This document shows positions 63,677-64,000 of a stretch of 64,000 nucleotides of DNA, piece after piece. Under the pieces are notes generated by a model. The model saw only the letters and a list, made by a program, of their open reading frames with translations, made no database searches and was not told the DNA's origin. Position 1 is the stretch's first letter. Each line of letters begins with the position of its first letter. Both the position numbers and the translations under genes were made by a program. The DNA is from Dyadobacter crusticola DSM 16708 (GTDB lineage Bacteria; Bacteroidota; Bacteroidia; Cytophagales; Spirosomataceae): positions 728,902 to 792,901 of the forward strand of contig NZ_JNJB01000001.1 of assembly GCF_000701505.1 (NCBI RefSeq), read 5' to 3'.

Positions 63677-64000
63677 GAGGGTGTCTCAGTTTTAGCCGAG
63701 GCACCCTCGTCCATTTGCTTTAAACTGAGTGGAAATTGAAACGCGATATCGATCCATTCAAAGCTAATCGGCTGTTTTCGGCTTAAAAAGCAAGAAACGG
63801 GCGCTCCTAAGCTGCTCTTTTCCTTAGATTCTGGGCTAATGCGATCAGTCCCCATTCGATTTCGACCTTTTGCTTGCCGCGGAGCATAAACCGGCGGAAG
63901 CCGTGGTTATTTTTGATGTTGCCAAAGACCGGTTCGACATCAAAGCACCGTTTCTTTCTTTTAGCAATTCCTTCTTCACTTTTTAGTAGCTCGTTGGCTT
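63677..64000 (-). mobile_element. End of an IS1182-type insertion sequence (continues past window)
   Basis: GAGGGTGTCTCAG at 63677 resembles the outer ends of IS1182-group elements in Bacteroidota. It also forms a hairpin: GAGGGTGTCTC (63677-63687) with GAGGCACCCTC (63698-63708), so a terminator role for the lipoprotein gene is an alternative. The transposase end follows inside. Confidence 0.6.
63807..64000 (-). CDS. IS1182-family transposase, C-terminal part (cut by window edge)
   Basis: The last 63 codons and stop of a DDE transposase. The readable C-terminus contains KRCFDVEPVFGNIKNNHG, RRFMLRGKQKVEIEWGLIAL and AQNLRKRAA, the usual ending of IS1182-group transposases, including the glutamate (DVEP) of the DDE triad. 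The start lies beyond the right edge, so intactness cannot be judged. No frameshift is seen in the visible part. Confidence 0.82.
   Translation of the reverse strand, partial: ANELLKSEEGIAKRKKRCFDVEPVFGNIKNNHGFRRFMLRGKQKVEIEWGLIALAQNLRKRAA

Overview
The window reads as chromosome of a Bacteroidota of the Cytophagales type; a Dyadobacter-like genus is my inference, not a database result. The grounds are several promoters of the Bacteroidota form (TTG about 20 bases before TAnnTTTG), the gliding lipoprotein GldD, a PorZ-like protein and T9SS C-terminal sorting domains, a TonB receptor with a carboxypeptidase-like N-domain, and the absence of strong Shine-Dalgarno sites.

Layout. (1) 1-11976 is a nitrate assimilation island in two divergent blocks: leftward SUMT (siroheme), porin, NarK-type transporter and a nitrate reductase fused to an FAD reductase (cut by the left edge); rightward nirB, nirD, a NarX-like kinase and a NarL-like regulator. 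(2) 12216-26209 is mostly housekeeping: SNF2 helicase, purA, Fur-family regulator, Rel/SpoT, tRNA-Leu(UAG), trigger factor, an XRE regulator, clpP, clpX, an SDR and a PfkB kinase. (3) 26277-32728: a Tat-exported beta-propeller, then a metal locus of TonB receptor, lipoprotein, Fur/Zur-type repressor and MerC-like membrane protein, with matching palindromic operators in two promoters; then a class A beta-lactamase-like protein. (4) 32842-46664: an IlvD/Edd dehydratase with an SDR, GldD, glmS, a lone GT5 N-domain, panC, a Tat-type Gfo/Idh oxidoreductase, panD, an LPG-synthase-type membrane protein, rfaE2, a zinc peptidase and an FG-GAP protein. (5) 46824-53973 is a close-packed rightward operon: gcvT, comB-like, a secreted triplicated-domain protein, porZ-like, udk and a lipoprotein.

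(6) 54107-56236 is the most unusual part: a 48-codon gene encoding a textbook lasso peptide precursor (YxxPxLxxxG leader, Thr at -2, core GKIGSAQDLGPTFDFSE with Gly1 and Asp8 for an 8-residue ring), followed 30 bases later by an asparagine-synthetase-like lasso cyclase. No B1 (RRE) or B2 (leader peptidase) gene lies nearby, so the locus is a split or minimal cluster. It abuts two large secreted C25 (gingipain-like) proteins with T9SS sorting domains (56242-62655). (7) The right end holds a collagen-like lipoprotein and the end of an IS1182-type insertion sequence.

Repeats not explained by genes include three related palindromes at convergent gene ends (15.2, 40.8, 45.4 kb), a 41-base repeat in two distant intergenic gaps (2.85 and 44.0 kb), and a GGCTGTC array with its inverse between nirB and nirD.
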